The translations under genes and the position numbers were made by a program. A DNA stretch of 64,000 bases, taken from positions 15,074-79,073 of the forward strand of contig JBGCFG010000044.1 of the NCBI GenBank assembly GCA_045106815.1, read 5' to 3'. This document shows positions 1 to 7,544 of this stretch, one piece after another (the first letter of the stretch is position 1; each line of letters begins with the position of its first letter). Below the pieces are notes generated by a model. It did not search any database. It saw nothing but the letters and a program-made list of their open reading frames with translations, and was not told the origin of the DNA. Source of the stretch: JAUIAI01 sp045106815 (GTDB lineage Bacteria > Pseudomonadota > Gammaproteobacteria > Burkholderiales > Burkholderiaceae_E).

Positions 1-230
1 TGAACGGGCAGAGTGAGAATGGTGCTCGAAAGGGGCGCTGCGAGGCTGAGTTCGTCTTGCGATGATAAATTGCCGACTGCTCGCAATGTTGCGCGTAAGG
101 TTGTGCGCTCCAGTGGGACTGCTCTAACACCTGCGCTCGCCTGGCCATTCATCTGTTGCCAGCCCAGCCAGGCAGCGCCGGCAAGTACGATAATGGCTAA
201 CGCAGCCCCTAACCAACGAAAAGCTCTCAT
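1..230 (-). CDS. HlyD/RND-type periplasmic adaptor protein, N-terminal part (runs off the window)
   Basis: The minus strand is open from an ATG at 230 to the window edge, giving 76 codons without a stop. The translation starts MRAFRWLGAALAII, a short basic N-terminus followed by a hydrophobic membrane anchor of about 17 residues. After it comes a stretch (TLRATLRAVGNLSSQ, then DELSLAAPLSSTI) that resembles the start of membrane-fusion proteins, where a conserved 'G-x-v ... s-x-I' segment follows the anchor. Such proteins bridge inner-membrane RND or ABC pumps to an outer-membrane channel. It is divergent from the rhodanese gene, and the two candidate start codons share the palindrome CATG at 228-231. 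The family call rests on a short N-terminal fragment, so another anchored periplasmic protein is possible. Confidence 0.55.
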   Translation of the reverse strand, partial: MRAFRWLGAALAIIVLAGAAWLGWQQMNGQASAGVRAVPLERTTLRATLRAVGNLSSQDELSLAAPLSSTILTLPV

Positions 231-822
231 GGAATCAACTATAACAGTCAGTCCTTCAGCCGCCGCCATTGACCGACAGCTTGCTGGCCGTTGGCTAAAA
301 GCCGTTTGTTTGAGCGCTGCGCTTGTTCTGTTTGTTCCGACTGCCCATGCCTGGTTTTGGGAAGCCCCGACCTGGCCATCAATCAACACGGAGTTACTCG
401 AAGACTATCCGCAGGTCACGCACATCAGTACGCAGATGCTTGAGCAACGTCTTGCTGATGACGGCAAGCCGGCACCATTGCTCATTGATGCGCGCGCTAG
501 TGAAGAATTCTCGGTGAGCCACATTGAAGGTGCCAGGCATGCCGAAACGGTTGAGCAGATAAAGGCGCTCCTGGCTGACCGACCAGACGATACGCCAGTC
601 ATTGTTTACTGTTCAGTCGGTGTGCGTTCCGCTCGGTTGGTCGCAAAGCTTCAGGATGCCGGTGTTTCAGACGCTGTTAACCTGAAGGGATCTATCTTCG
701 AATGGGCCAACCGAGGCTTGCCGGTTTTCAAAGGGCAGCAAACCACTCACGGTGTTCACCCGTTCAATCGCAAATGGGGTGAACTTTTAGACCGAGAGCA
801 CTGGTCTCACGATCCAGAGTAG
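229..822 (+). CDS. exported rhodanese-domain protein (sulfurtransferase-like)
   Basis: This is a 197-residue protein if the ATG at 229 is used. Residues about 20-42 form a Sec-type signal peptide (hydrophobic LSAALVLFVP, then TAHA-W), so the rest should be periplasmic. The body is one rhodanese domain: LLIDARASEEF, SHIEGA and the active-site loop YCSVGVRS, whose Cys would carry the persulfide. Rhodaneses move sulfane sulfur between thiols; the in vivo substrate of this one cannot be told from sequence. Reading could continue upstream to 13, but that extension is antisense to the adaptor gene and has no signal-like features. No strong Shine-Dalgarno precedes 229, so the exact start is uncertain. 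Confidence 0.8.
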   Translation: MESTITVSPSAAAIDRQLAGRWLKAVCLSAALVLFVPTAHAWFWEAPTWPSINTELLEDYPQVTHISTQMLEQRLADDGKPAPLLIDARASEEFSVSHIEGARHAETVEQIKALLADRPDDTPVIVYCSVGVRSARLVAKLQDAGVSDAVNLKGSIFEWANRGLPVFKGQQTTHGVHPFNRKWGELLDREHWSHDPE

Positions 823-888
823 TGCGCCGGGTATGTGTAATCGCATACAGTGGTTCTCCCAGGCGTACTTTGACTGTTCACGTTTGTT

Positions 889-914
889 TCGTGTGACTTC
901 TCCGCCTCACACGA
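889..914. repeat. perfect 8-bp inverted repeat, operator-like
   Basis: TCGTGTGA (889-896) and TCACACGA (907-914) are exact reverse complements separated by 10 bases. The element lies between the rhodanese stop and the HAD phosphatase start, in a 240-base spacer with no credible gene. There is no run of T after either arm, so it is not a typical intrinsic terminator; a protein-binding site for control of the downstream genes is the simpler reading. This is inference from symmetry alone. Confidence 0.4.
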
Positions 915-1061
915 CCACCCGATGGCAGTACGTTCTGTCATACGAGATGCCCGCCAAAAAATTAAGGCATCCGACGTCAGAGCTTCGATTCTCGTGGCAC
1001 GATTGCTCCTCTGGCAGCGCCCCTAAAAATGCGCGCCGTGTTTGACAAGGAGACTGAGACG

Positions 1062-1823
1062 ATGCTGCATGCACTGATATGGGATGTGGACGGCACGATC
1101 GCCGAGACTGAGCGCGATGGGCACCGGGTAGCGTTTAATGAGTCGATGCGAGAGCATGGTGTTGGGCGTAGCTGGGATGTTGTGCGTTACGGTGAGTTGC
1201 TGTCAGTTTCCGGTGGCCTTGAACGCATTCTGGCGGACATGAGAGCGCTGGAGAGCAGAAACGAATGGCCATCGCTTGATGACGTCGCGCAGCGGACGCT
1301 CGCAACCTCTATTCATGGGCGCAAGAGCGAGATTTATCGCGGCTTGCTTGACAAAGGAACCGTTGCCATTCGTCCCGGCGTGATGCGGCTGATGAAGGAG
1401 TGTCAGAAAGCCGGCGTCGTGCAGGGCATTGCCAGCACCAGTAAACGGGCAAATGTTGATGCCTTGCTTGGCCGCATGTTTGATTCGAACTGGACGAATA
1501 TGTTTGAGGCGGTGATTACCGGTGATGAGGCTGCACGCAAAAAGCCTGAGCCCGATGTGTATCTGGAAGCCCTGACGCACATGCAATACAGTTCACAGGA
1601 CGTCATCGTCATTGAAGATTCGCCCAATGGATTACAAGCCGCGCGGGCTGCCGCCTTATGTACGATCGTGACGCCGAGCGCTTATTTTGTGCAGGCTGAG
1701 TTTGATGAGGCCGCAATGGTTTGTGCTGATCTTGACCAGGCCCCCTCGCGTTCAGCACCCGGCCATGCACCGGTGACGCTTGCCACCCTTCGCGCCCTGC
1801 ATGGACGCTGGCATCACGCATAG
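1062..1823 (+). CDS. HAD-superfamily phosphatase, CbbY-like
   Basis: This 253-residue protein has all four HAD motifs: DVDGT (residues 8-12, nucleophile Asp8 and acid/base Asp10), the Ser/Thr motif ASTS near 123, the lysine in KKPEPDVY, and the metal-binding EDSPNG. A helical cap sits between motifs I and II. The opening (ALIWDVDGTIAETE) looks like CbbY proteins, which remove a phosphate from xylulose-1,5-bisphosphate, an inhibitor by-product of Rubisco; related HADs are beta-phosphoglucomutases and phosphoglycolate phosphatases. No Rubisco genes are in this window, so the substrate is open. The ATG at 1062 is chosen because AAGGAGA lies 8 bases before it. The Mo-hydroxylase genes follow after about 80 bases on the same strand. 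Confidence 0.85.
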   Translation: MLHALIWDVDGTIAETERDGHRVAFNESMREHGVGRSWDVVRYGELLSVSGGLERILADMRALESRNEWPSLDDVAQRTLATSIHGRKSEIYRGLLDKGTVAIRPGVMRLMKECQKAGVVQGIASTSKRANVDALLGRMFDSNWTNMFEAVITGDEAARKKPEPDVYLEALTHMQYSSQDVIVIEDSPNGLQAARAAALCTIVTPSAYFVQAEFDEAAMVCADLDQAPSRSAPGHAPVTLATLRALHGRWHHA

Positions 1824-1847
1824 CCGGTTCATGAATAACCCGGGCTA

Positions 1848-1899
1848 GGGGCTAGAGCCCCGCTTGGCATCCCGGTGGTATCCTGACGGTGGAGGATAC
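1848..1899 (+). promoter_or_regulatory. leader hairpins before the Mo-hydroxylase operon, the second covering the ribosome site
   Basis: Two short inverted repeats lie in the spacer. GGGGCT (1848-1853) pairs with AGCCCC (1856-1861) but has no T run behind it. GTATCC (1878-1883) pairs with GGATAC (1894-1899), and that right arm overlaps the strong Shine-Dalgarno GGAGG (1891-1895) that serves the ATG at 1905. If the second hairpin forms, ribosome access would be reduced. It is only 6 bp, so this is a weak structural observation. Confidence 0.3.
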
Positions 1900-1904
1900 G
1901 ATCG

Positions 1905-2705
1905 ATGATGCCATTTACTTATCAGCGCCCGGGCTCGTTAGCCGAGGCGCTCAAAGCACTAAAAGCTGACCCTGACGCCATGGCGGTGGCGGGCGGCATG
2001 ACCCTTGTGCCGGCAATGAAGCACCGGCTAGCCGCACCTAGCCAGTTGTTCGATATTGGCGGTCTGACTGATTTGCAGCAAGTGCGCTCAGTTGACGGCG
2101 AGATTGAGATTGGCGCGGCGGTGACACACGCCAAAGTTGCCGCAAACTCGCTCGTAATCGAGCGCATTCCTGCTCTCGCTTCACTGGCTAGCCGCATTGG
2201 TGACCCTCAGGTTCGCGCCCGCGGCACGCTCGGCGGCTCAGTGGCAAACAATGACCCTGCCGCTGATTATCCGTCAGCCGTCTTGGCGCTCGATGCTGTA
2301 GTCGTAACCAATGCCCGCGAAATCGCTGCGAGCGATTTCTTTCAGGGTATGTTCACCACGGCCCTTGAGCCGGGCGAACTTATTGCGAGTATTCGCTTCA
2401 AGATTCCCAAGCACGCTGCCTACGCCAAGTTTCACCATCCCGCCTCTGGCTATGCCATGACGGGTGTATTCGTGGCGCGTCTTGATGATGGCGTGCGGGT
2501 GGCGGTTACCGGCGCAGGTAGCAGCGTGTTTCGCTGGGCCGATGCTGAAGCCAAATTAAACGAAGACTTTTCGGCAGCTGCACTTGAGGGTCTGACCCAT
2601 TCGGCTGACGGCCTCAACGCCGACATGCATGCGCCTGCTGAATACCGAGCCAACCTGATCGCGGTGATGGCCAAGCGGGCGGTCGAACAATGTGAGAATT
2701 CCTGA
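1905..2705 (+). CDS. molybdenum hydroxylase FAD-binding (medium) subunit, CoxM/CutM-like
   Basis: The 266-residue protein matches the FAD subunit of the xanthine dehydrogenase/CO dehydrogenase family. The two flavin-binding signatures are visible: AGGMT at 29-33 and TLGGSVANNDPAADYP at 108-123. In the complex this subunit accepts electrons from the 2Fe-2S clusters and passes them to the external acceptor. Two ATGs are in tandem (1905 and 1908) behind GGAGG; either could be used. The stop overlaps the start of the 2Fe-2S subunit by one base, so the genes are translationally coupled. Gene order M-S-L matches classical cox operons, although the large subunit is not the classical type. Confidence 0.9.
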   Translation: MMPFTYQRPGSLAEALKALKADPDAMAVAGGMTLVPAMKHRLAAPSQLFDIGGLTDLQQVRSVDGEIEIGAAVTHAKVAANSLVIERIPALASLASRIGDPQVRARGTLGGSVANNDPAADYPSAVLALDAVVVTNAREIAASDFFQGMFTTALEPGELIASIRFKIPKHAAYAKFHHPASGYAMTGVFVARLDDGVRVAVTGAGSSVFRWADAEAKLNEDFSAAALEGLTHSADGLNADMHAPAEYRANLIAVMAKRAVEQCENS

Positions 2706-3184
2706 TGCCAGTAATCGAACTCAAAGTAAATGGCCAGACCAAACAAGTCACGGTTGAAGATAGAACCTTGCTCGCTGACGCATTGCGTGACTCCCTCAAT
2801 CTGACCGGCACCCATGTTGGCTGTGACACGAGTCAGTGCGGCTGTTGCACGGTGCATTTGGATGGCATAGCTGTTAAGTCTTGTTCAATGCTTGCCGTGC
2901 AGGCGCAGGGCAGCGAAGTCACCACGATCGAAGGCCTGGCAACTGACAACAACAAGGCGCTGCATCCTGTGCAAGAGGCCTTTTCGCGTTGCCACGGTTT
3001 GCAGTGCGGGTTCTGTACGACCGGCATGATTATGGCCACTGCCGATCTACTCAAGCGACACCCGGACCCCACCGAAGAGCAGATTCGAGATGGCCTGGCA
3101 GGCAACCTTTGCCGCTGTACCGGCTACGTGAATATCGAGGCCGCAGTCCGTGAAGCTGCAGCCGAGTTGAGGAGTCAGGCATGA
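2705..3184 (+). CDS. molybdenum hydroxylase 2Fe-2S (small) subunit, CoxS-like
   Basis: This 159-residue protein has the normal length and layout of the small subunit. The N-terminal plant-ferredoxin-type domain has its cluster ligands at Cys40, Cys45, Cys48 and Cys60 (CDTSQCGCC). The C-terminal helical domain holds the second cluster, with ligands in CGFC (101 and 104) and CRC (136 and 138). It relays electrons from the molybdenum centre to FAD. The last bases overlap the ATG of the large subunit (3181), continuing the coupled operon. Nothing is missing. Confidence 0.93.
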   Translation: MPVIELKVNGQTKQVTVEDRTLLADALRDSLNLTGTHVGCDTSQCGCCTVHLDGIAVKSCSMLAVQAQGSEVTTIEGLATDNNKALHPVQEAFSRCHGLQCGFCTTGMIMATADLLKRHPDPTEEQIRDGLAGNLCRCTGYVNIEAAVREAAAELRSQA

Positions 3185-5466
3185 ATTTGTTGAGACACGA
3201 AGATCAGCGACTCATCACCGGCCAGGGCCGGTTCACCGCCGACTGGCAGGTGGATGGCCAATTGCATGCGGCCATGGTGCGATCCGATCGTGCCCACGCC
3301 AACATTACATCGATTGACCTGGCTGCCGCGAAAGCAATGCCTGGCGTTGAACTGATCCTGACGGCGGCAGATGTTGAGGCCGCTGGCTTTGGTTCGATTC
3401 CATCCGGTCCGGACATCGTTGGTAAAGATGGGATGCAGCAACACAAAGCACCCTTGCCGCTATTGGCGTCAGATTGCGTGCGCTACGTAGGGCAGCCAAT
3501 TGCGATGGTCATTGCGCAGACGGCGCTGATGGCCAGAGATGCGGCGGAGCAAGTGTTAGTGGACTATGAAGAGCTGCCTGCTATCAGCACGGTTGCTGCT
3601 GCGCTGGCGCCTAACGCGCAGGCCATACATGCCAGTGCGGATCAAAACACCTCGCTCTTGTATGAAGCTGGCGATGCTGAAGCTGTTGAGAAGGCATTCG
3701 CCAACGCGGCCCGAACCAGCACCTTGAAGATCGTGAGCCAGCGCCTATACGGGGCCCCCATGGAGCCGCGTGCATGTATGGCTAGCCATGACACCGCCAG
3801 CAATCTCACGCGGGTGTACACGCCCACCCAGGGCATGCTTGGCATGCGCGCATCCCTTTGCGCGGTGACGCAATCCGAGCCAGAGCAGATCGAAGTCATC
3901 TCCCAGGACGTGGGCGGCTCATTCGGGCTGCGCGGGAGTACCTACCCTGAGCAGGCACTGACCGTATTGGCCAGCCGAAAGCTCGGCCAAGCGGTTAAGT
4001 GGGTCGGGTCAAGATCCGAATTGTTTGTGGGTGAGTGGCACGGCCGATCACTGACGCTCGAAGGCTCGATTGCGCTGGATGCGAACAACAAGATCACTGC
4101 AATCCGCTTCAATGATGAAGTCGATCTGGGTGCGTACAACTGCTATTTTGGCGGTTTCATTGGTACCAACAATTTGTCGGTGACGATGGGCGGCGTTTAT
4201 CAGGTGCCCGCGCTTCACATGCAGTCGCGCCTTATCTATACCAATACATCGCCAGTTTCGGCATATCGAGGGGCGGGGCGTCCGGACATTGCGTTTGCCA
4301 TTGAGCGCTTGATTGATCACTGTGCGGCTGAGCACGGGTTGGATCGAGTGGCATTCAGGCGTCAGAATTTTGTGCCCGAAGATGCGTTTCCCTACACCAC
4401 GGCCAACGGCACGGTCTACGACTGTGGCAACTTTGGCGCCGTGCTTAGCAAGACGCTCGAACTAGCGGACTACGAAGGTTTTGCCAACCGACGCTCGGAC
4501 TCGGCAGCTAAGGGTATGCTGCGCGGTATTGGCTTTGGCTGTTACGTGGAGAAATCCGGCGCTGGCGGCGCGCCGAAAGACCAGGTGTCGTGTCGGTTCC
4601 ATCGCGACGGACGTCTCGTGCTGCACGCAGTCAGTGGTTCGTCAGGGCAGGGGCATGAAACCTCGTTTGCGCAGATTGTTGGAGAGGGCCTTGGCATAGA
4701 CCCTGCTGGCATTTTCTATAAAGCCGGTGACCCAAGTCTCACACTGATTGGTAACGGCACGGGCGGCTCGCGCTCCTTATACGGCACAGGGTCCGCGTTT
4801 AAGAATCTGGTCACGAGCATCATTGACAATGCCCGCGCTCATGCGGCAAAGGCGCTTGGCGTGTCGGAAGATTCAGTCAAATTCGATAACGGAGAGTTTC
4901 TTGGCGGTGGCAAACGTCTGTCACTAGTTGCACTTGCAGAGCAACTCGCCACCGATGATCCGGCAGAACATCCTCTCAATGCGGAAGCCGAGACTTCGAC
5001 GGGTGCCAACTTTCCCAACGGATGTCATCTGGCCGAAATTGAACTTGATCCGCAGACCGGACAAAGCAGGGTCGTTAACTACGTCGCGGTCGATGACCTG
5101 GGCCATGTCGTGTCGCCCACACTCGTAAGAGGACAGGTACATGGCGGCGTCGTACAGGGCTATGGCCAGGCATTTACTGAGCAGGTTGTGTACGACGAAG
5201 AAACCGGCCAATTGCTCTCAGGCAGTTTCATGGACTATGCCATGCCGCGCGCGGGCAGCATTGAGAACATCCGCTGCGAATGGGAGAACGTGCCAACCTC
5301 GCTCAATGAACTGGGTGCCAAAGGCGTTGGCGAATCTGGCTGCTCCGGATCCTTGCCAGCCATTTCTAACGCGATGATGGATGCGCTCGCAAGCGCTGGC
5401 GCTGGACCAATGGATATGCCTTACACGCCAGCCCGCGTGTGGGCTGCTCTGAAAGCGTCAGCGTGA
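3181..5466 (+). CDS. molybdenum hydroxylase large subunit, form II CODH-like (AYRGAGR type)
   Basis: This 761-residue catalytic subunit binds the molybdopterin-cytosine-dinucleotide cofactor. Visible signatures are GGSFG near 245, the active-site loop AYRGAGR at 361-367, and GVGES with the catalytic Glu718 near the C-terminus. True CO dehydrogenases (form I) carry AYxCSFR with a copper-binding cysteine. Here the loop is AYRGAGR, the form II version, so CO oxidation is not supported; an aldehyde, an aromatic N-heterocycle or another small substrate is more likely. The N-terminus starts directly at the family motif RHEDQRLITGQGRF, which is slightly trimmed. Its 3' end overlaps the convergent gene at 5458 by 9 bases. 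No accessory genes (coxD/E/F/G types) follow. Confidence 0.9.
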   Translation: MNLLRHEDQRLITGQGRFTADWQVDGQLHAAMVRSDRAHANITSIDLAAAKAMPGVELILTAADVEAAGFGSIPSGPDIVGKDGMQQHKAPLPLLASDCVRYVGQPIAMVIAQTALMARDAAEQVLVDYEELPAISTVAAALAPNAQAIHASADQNTSLLYEAGDAEAVEKAFANAARTSTLKIVSQRLYGAPMEPRACMASHDTASNLTRVYTPTQGMLGMRASLCAVTQSEPEQIEVISQDVGGSFGLRGSTYPEQALTVLASRKLGQAVKWVGSRSELFVGEWHGRSLTLEGSIALDANNKITAIRFNDEVDLGAYNCYFGGFIGTNNLSVTMGGVYQVPALHMQSRLIYTNTSPVSAYRGAGRPDIAFAIERLIDHCAAEHGLDRVAFRRQNFVPEDAFPYTTANGTVYDCGNFGAVLSKTLELADYEGFANRRSDSAAKGMLRGIGFGCYVEKSGAGGAPKDQVSCRFHRDGRLVLHAVSGSSGQGHETSFAQIVGEGLGIDPAGIFYKAGDPSLTLIGNGTGGSRSLYGTGSAFKNLVTSIIDNARAHAAKALGVSEDSVKFDNGEFLGGGKRLSLVALAEQLATDDPAEHPLNAEAETSTGANFPNGCHLAEIELDPQTGQSRVVNYVAVDDLGHVVSPTLVRGQVHGGVVQGYGQAFTEQVVYDEETGQLLSGSFMDYAMPRAGSIENIRCEWENVPTSLNELGAKGVGESGCSGSLPAISNAMMDALASAGAGPMDMPYTPARVWAALKASA

Positions 5467-6105
5467 TGCCCGGTGGGCATCGCATGATTCAATGAAGTCC
5501 TTGAAGTGCCAGGCTGCCGCGCGAGGTTCGCTGTAAAGGCGGTTGGCTGCTCTCATGAGTAGCCGCGCTTCAAGCTGGGAATGGAGAAACCAGCGCTTGG
5601 TCGGTGGCTCAGCGGCAAGCCTAAGCATGTCGCTGCGCAGTTGCCCCAGGAATTGCGCAGCGCTGACGCCATTGTCCCGCGCGCGGGCGCCGGCCATGAT
5701 GAATGCGCCGGCTGCTTCGCAATCTGCCTGGCTCAAAATCGGTGTGTTTGCGCGTGAATTGCCAGCGGGCTTTCGGCTCGGCTGATGCCACCGCTTATAT
5801 CCCCCGCGTAGATCAAGCGGCTGATCAATGGGCGGCCAGATAATCAGCTGATTGTCCGCAGCTTTTTTATTTGTCGACGCTTGTCTCCAGTTCAACGGGC
5901 GCCGGCTATGCAATAACTGGTCCAGCAGCGCTGTGGGGCTATTGGTAGACACTAGGCGGTATGGCAACGTGTCGTGACTTGAAGAGACAGCCAATCCCTT
6001 AGCGGGCAGAGGTATCGCCACGAGTAGTACAAGAGCGAACGCGCTTACTAAGATGCTTGCTAACGAATAGCGCTGCAGGCTGCTCAGCCTAAGGTGATGC
6101 CACAT
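5458..6105 (-). CDS. unknown exported protein with a DNG-type helical C-terminal domain
   Basis: I do not recognise this 215-residue protein. It has a basic N-terminus and a strong hydrophobic segment at about 15-35 (ASILVSAFALVLLVAIPLPA), fitting a signal peptide or anchor. The middle (40-115) is low in recognisable structure. Residues about 120-215 look helical with two cysteines (one in QADCEAA, one in IESCDA), a layout seen in small cysteine-paired periplasmic helical domains. A Shine-Dalgarno-like AGGGA precedes the ATG. It converges with the Mo-hydroxylase large subunit and overlaps it by 9 bases. The open frame, start site and signal sequence support a real gene; function unknown. Confidence 0.65.
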   Translation of the reverse strand: MWHHLRLSSLQRYSLASILVSAFALVLLVAIPLPAKGLAVSSSHDTLPYRLVSTNSPTALLDQLLHSRRPLNWRQASTNKKAADNQLIIWPPIDQPLDLRGGYKRWHQPSRKPAGNSRANTPILSQADCEAAGAFIMAGARARDNGVSAAQFLGQLRSDMLRLAAEPPTKRWFLHSQLEARLLMRAANRLYSEPRAAAWHFKDFIESCDAHRASR

Positions 6106-6240
6106 GGTTAAAAATCCCTGGGAATAACGCGAAAACTGCTTTCAAATGTTTTCGGCTACCCAACAGGCGACTTGAATCGCCTGCCGTTCAGGCACGTTAT
6201 CTGGCCGTTCATCCTGTGACCAGTCGCACATGCGGCTGAA

Positions 6241-6256
6241 TGTGATGAATATCACG
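6241..6256. promoter_or_regulatory. CRP/Vfr-like binding palindrome
   Basis: TGTGA-TGAATA-TCACG matches the CRP consensus TGTGA-N6-TCACA at nine of ten informative positions. Within it GTGAT-GAAT-ATCAC is a perfect palindrome. It has the same geometry as an FNR box but with the CRP-type GTGA/TCAC core. It sits 58 bases upstream of the small gene starting at 6314 and 136 bases upstream of the divergent gene starting at 6105, so it could control either one. No clear -10 box was found next to it. Confidence 0.45.
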
Positions 6257-6313
6257 CCTCTTGCTCGCGGGCAGCGTGACGATGCCCGCACTGAACTGAT
6301 GTGGAGGGGCGCG

Positions 6314-6517
6314 ATGGGCTCACTGATGACCTTTGACCGGCCGGTATCTGCTAGCACTCTGAAGGAGAATCCGGATCTGCTGCGACAGGCTCGTCGCCTC
6401 GGAATTCGATCGGCTGAGCGTAGTAAGCTGGAAGCGATGTGCGCGCATGCTGGCTTACGCCATGCGGGTTTACCAGATGCGGCCCTTCGCAGAGCCCTGG
6501 AGGCTGTTATAGCCTAA
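6314..6517 (+). CDS. small unknown protein, 67 residues
   Basis: The frame is open from 6230, but the ATG at 6314 has a good Shine-Dalgarno (GGAGG at 6303-6307, 6 bases away). Using it also leaves the CRP-like palindrome outside the gene. The product is helical and charged (QARRLGIRSAERSKLEAM, then ALRRALEAVIA), without cysteine pairs or membrane segments. I know no family for it. The ribosome site and the upstream palindrome are the reasons to keep it; with so short a frame a chance ORF cannot be excluded. Confidence 0.45.
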   Translation: MGSLMTFDRPVSASTLKENPDLLRQARRLGIRSAERSKLEAMCAHAGLRHAGLPDAALRRALEAVIA

Positions 6518-6560
6518 GCTGGGCACGATCCCCCAAACTACTCGACAAATCGGGAGCCGT

Positions 6561-7427
6561 TTACTCAAAGAATTGGTTATCCGCATTGCTTTGATTGGCG
6601 TAGATTGATCCCTGGTCGGGTGCAGGTGGCAATGGCATACGGACAGGCACGGCTGTCACTCGGGGTTCAATTGTGGGTTCGCCAGCAATGATCCAGCGGT
6701 CATAGGCAGCGAGATCTGACACGGTGTGTACGAGTGGAAATGCATCGGCCGCAGTGAACTGAAACAGCAGGAAGTTTCTTGAGGTCTGAGAGCGATTCGG
6801 TGCAGACCCATGCACGGCTCTGACATGATGGAAACTCATCGACCCGGCACTGCCAGTAATTGACTCGGCATTCTCAAAGCCAAGTCCGCTTTTGATGGGG
6901 TCGATTGCGCCGCAGAAGAATCCCTTGGCGTGGTGATCGTATACAGGGCCCTTATGGCTACCTGGCAAGAACTGCAAGGGGCCATTCTCAGGTGTCATGT
7001 CATCGAGCATGATGCCAACTGCGAGCAAATCGTCGTTGGTGTGTGGATAAAACGCCCAGTCCTGATGCCATTCGACTGCGGCGCCATCGCCGGCCGCCTT
7101 GATGTTGAGCTTGCTTGTCTGAAACCGTACGTTGGGGCCGATTAGGCGGGTTAGAACATCCACCATGCCTGAATGAGAGATTAGCCGCTTCACGCTCGGC
7201 ATAACGGCGTGTGGGGCCTTTATACGTCGAACATCTACCCGCTCCCGTGTGTGGGCCGGGCCGAGGTCATAGGTAGCATCGCTTTGACTGACTTGGTCAG
7301 CGCGAGCCATTAGATCCGCGAGTTCTTCGCGAATCTCGCTCAATTCCGCTGGTGACAACAGGTCAGGTACAACAATGAAGCCTTTATCTTGATAGCGGGT
7401 GATTTCTGTATCGGTAATTGTGCTCAT
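6561..7427 (-). CDS. phytanoyl-CoA dioxygenase (PhyH) family oxygenase
   Basis: This 288-residue Fe(II)/2-oxoglutarate-type oxygenase has the facial triad in place: His121 and Asp123 in WHQDW, and the distal His206 in RAVHGS. An Arg at about 217 could bind the 2-oxoglutarate carboxylate. The N-terminus (GFIVVPDLLSPAEL) is typical of the PhyH family, whose bacterial members hydroxylate small molecules including compatible solutes and natural-product intermediates. The substrate is not predictable here. The open frame extends to 7508, but that part overlaps the terminator of the next operon, so the ATG at 7427 is preferred. It lies downstream of the formate dehydrogenase terminator, so it is probably transcribed separately. 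Confidence 0.85.
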   Translation of the reverse strand: MSTITDTEITRYQDKGFIVVPDLLSPAELSEIREELADLMARADQVSQSDATYDLGPAHTRERVDVRRIKAPHAVMPSVKRLISHSGMVDVLTRLIGPNVRFQTSKLNIKAAGDGAAVEWHQDWAFYPHTNDDLLAVGIMLDDMTPENGPLQFLPGSHKGPVYDHHAKGFFCGAIDPIKSGLGFENAESITGSAGSMSFHHVRAVHGSAPNRSQTSRNFLLFQFTAADAFPLVHTVSDLAAYDRWIIAGEPTIEPRVTAVPVRMPLPPAPDQGSIYANQSNADNQFFE

Positions 7428-7492
7428 ATGGATGCCGTCTTGAGTACTAGGCCAATTCAATTCAAGCGAGACTTCTGAATTTAGCGCGCAAG

Positions 7493-7518
7493 AAAAAAGC
7501 CCTGCCAAGGCGGGGCTT
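7493..7518 (-). terminator. intrinsic terminator of the formate dehydrogenase operon
   Basis: Read on the minus strand, AAGCCCCGCC (7518-7509) is followed by TT, then GGCAGGGCTT (7506-7497) and a run of T down to 7493. The arms pair over ten positions with one mismatch, and a U tract follows directly. It begins 27 bases after the stop of the cytochrome b subunit gene, exactly where the end of that operon is expected. Confidence 0.75.
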
Positions 7519-7544
7519 GATGAATCTGTCGGTGATCAACGCAG

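Noticed and set aside
833..1045. 70-codon frame between the rhodanese and HAD genes
   Set aside because: No ribosome site, no motif, and it covers the palindrome at 889-914.
1848..1861. intrinsic terminator after the HAD gene
   Set aside because: The hairpin has only 5 to 6 bp and no T run follows.
3181..5466. aerobic CO dehydrogenase (form I)
   Set aside because: The active-site loop is AYRGAGR and lacks the copper-binding Cys of AYxCSFR.
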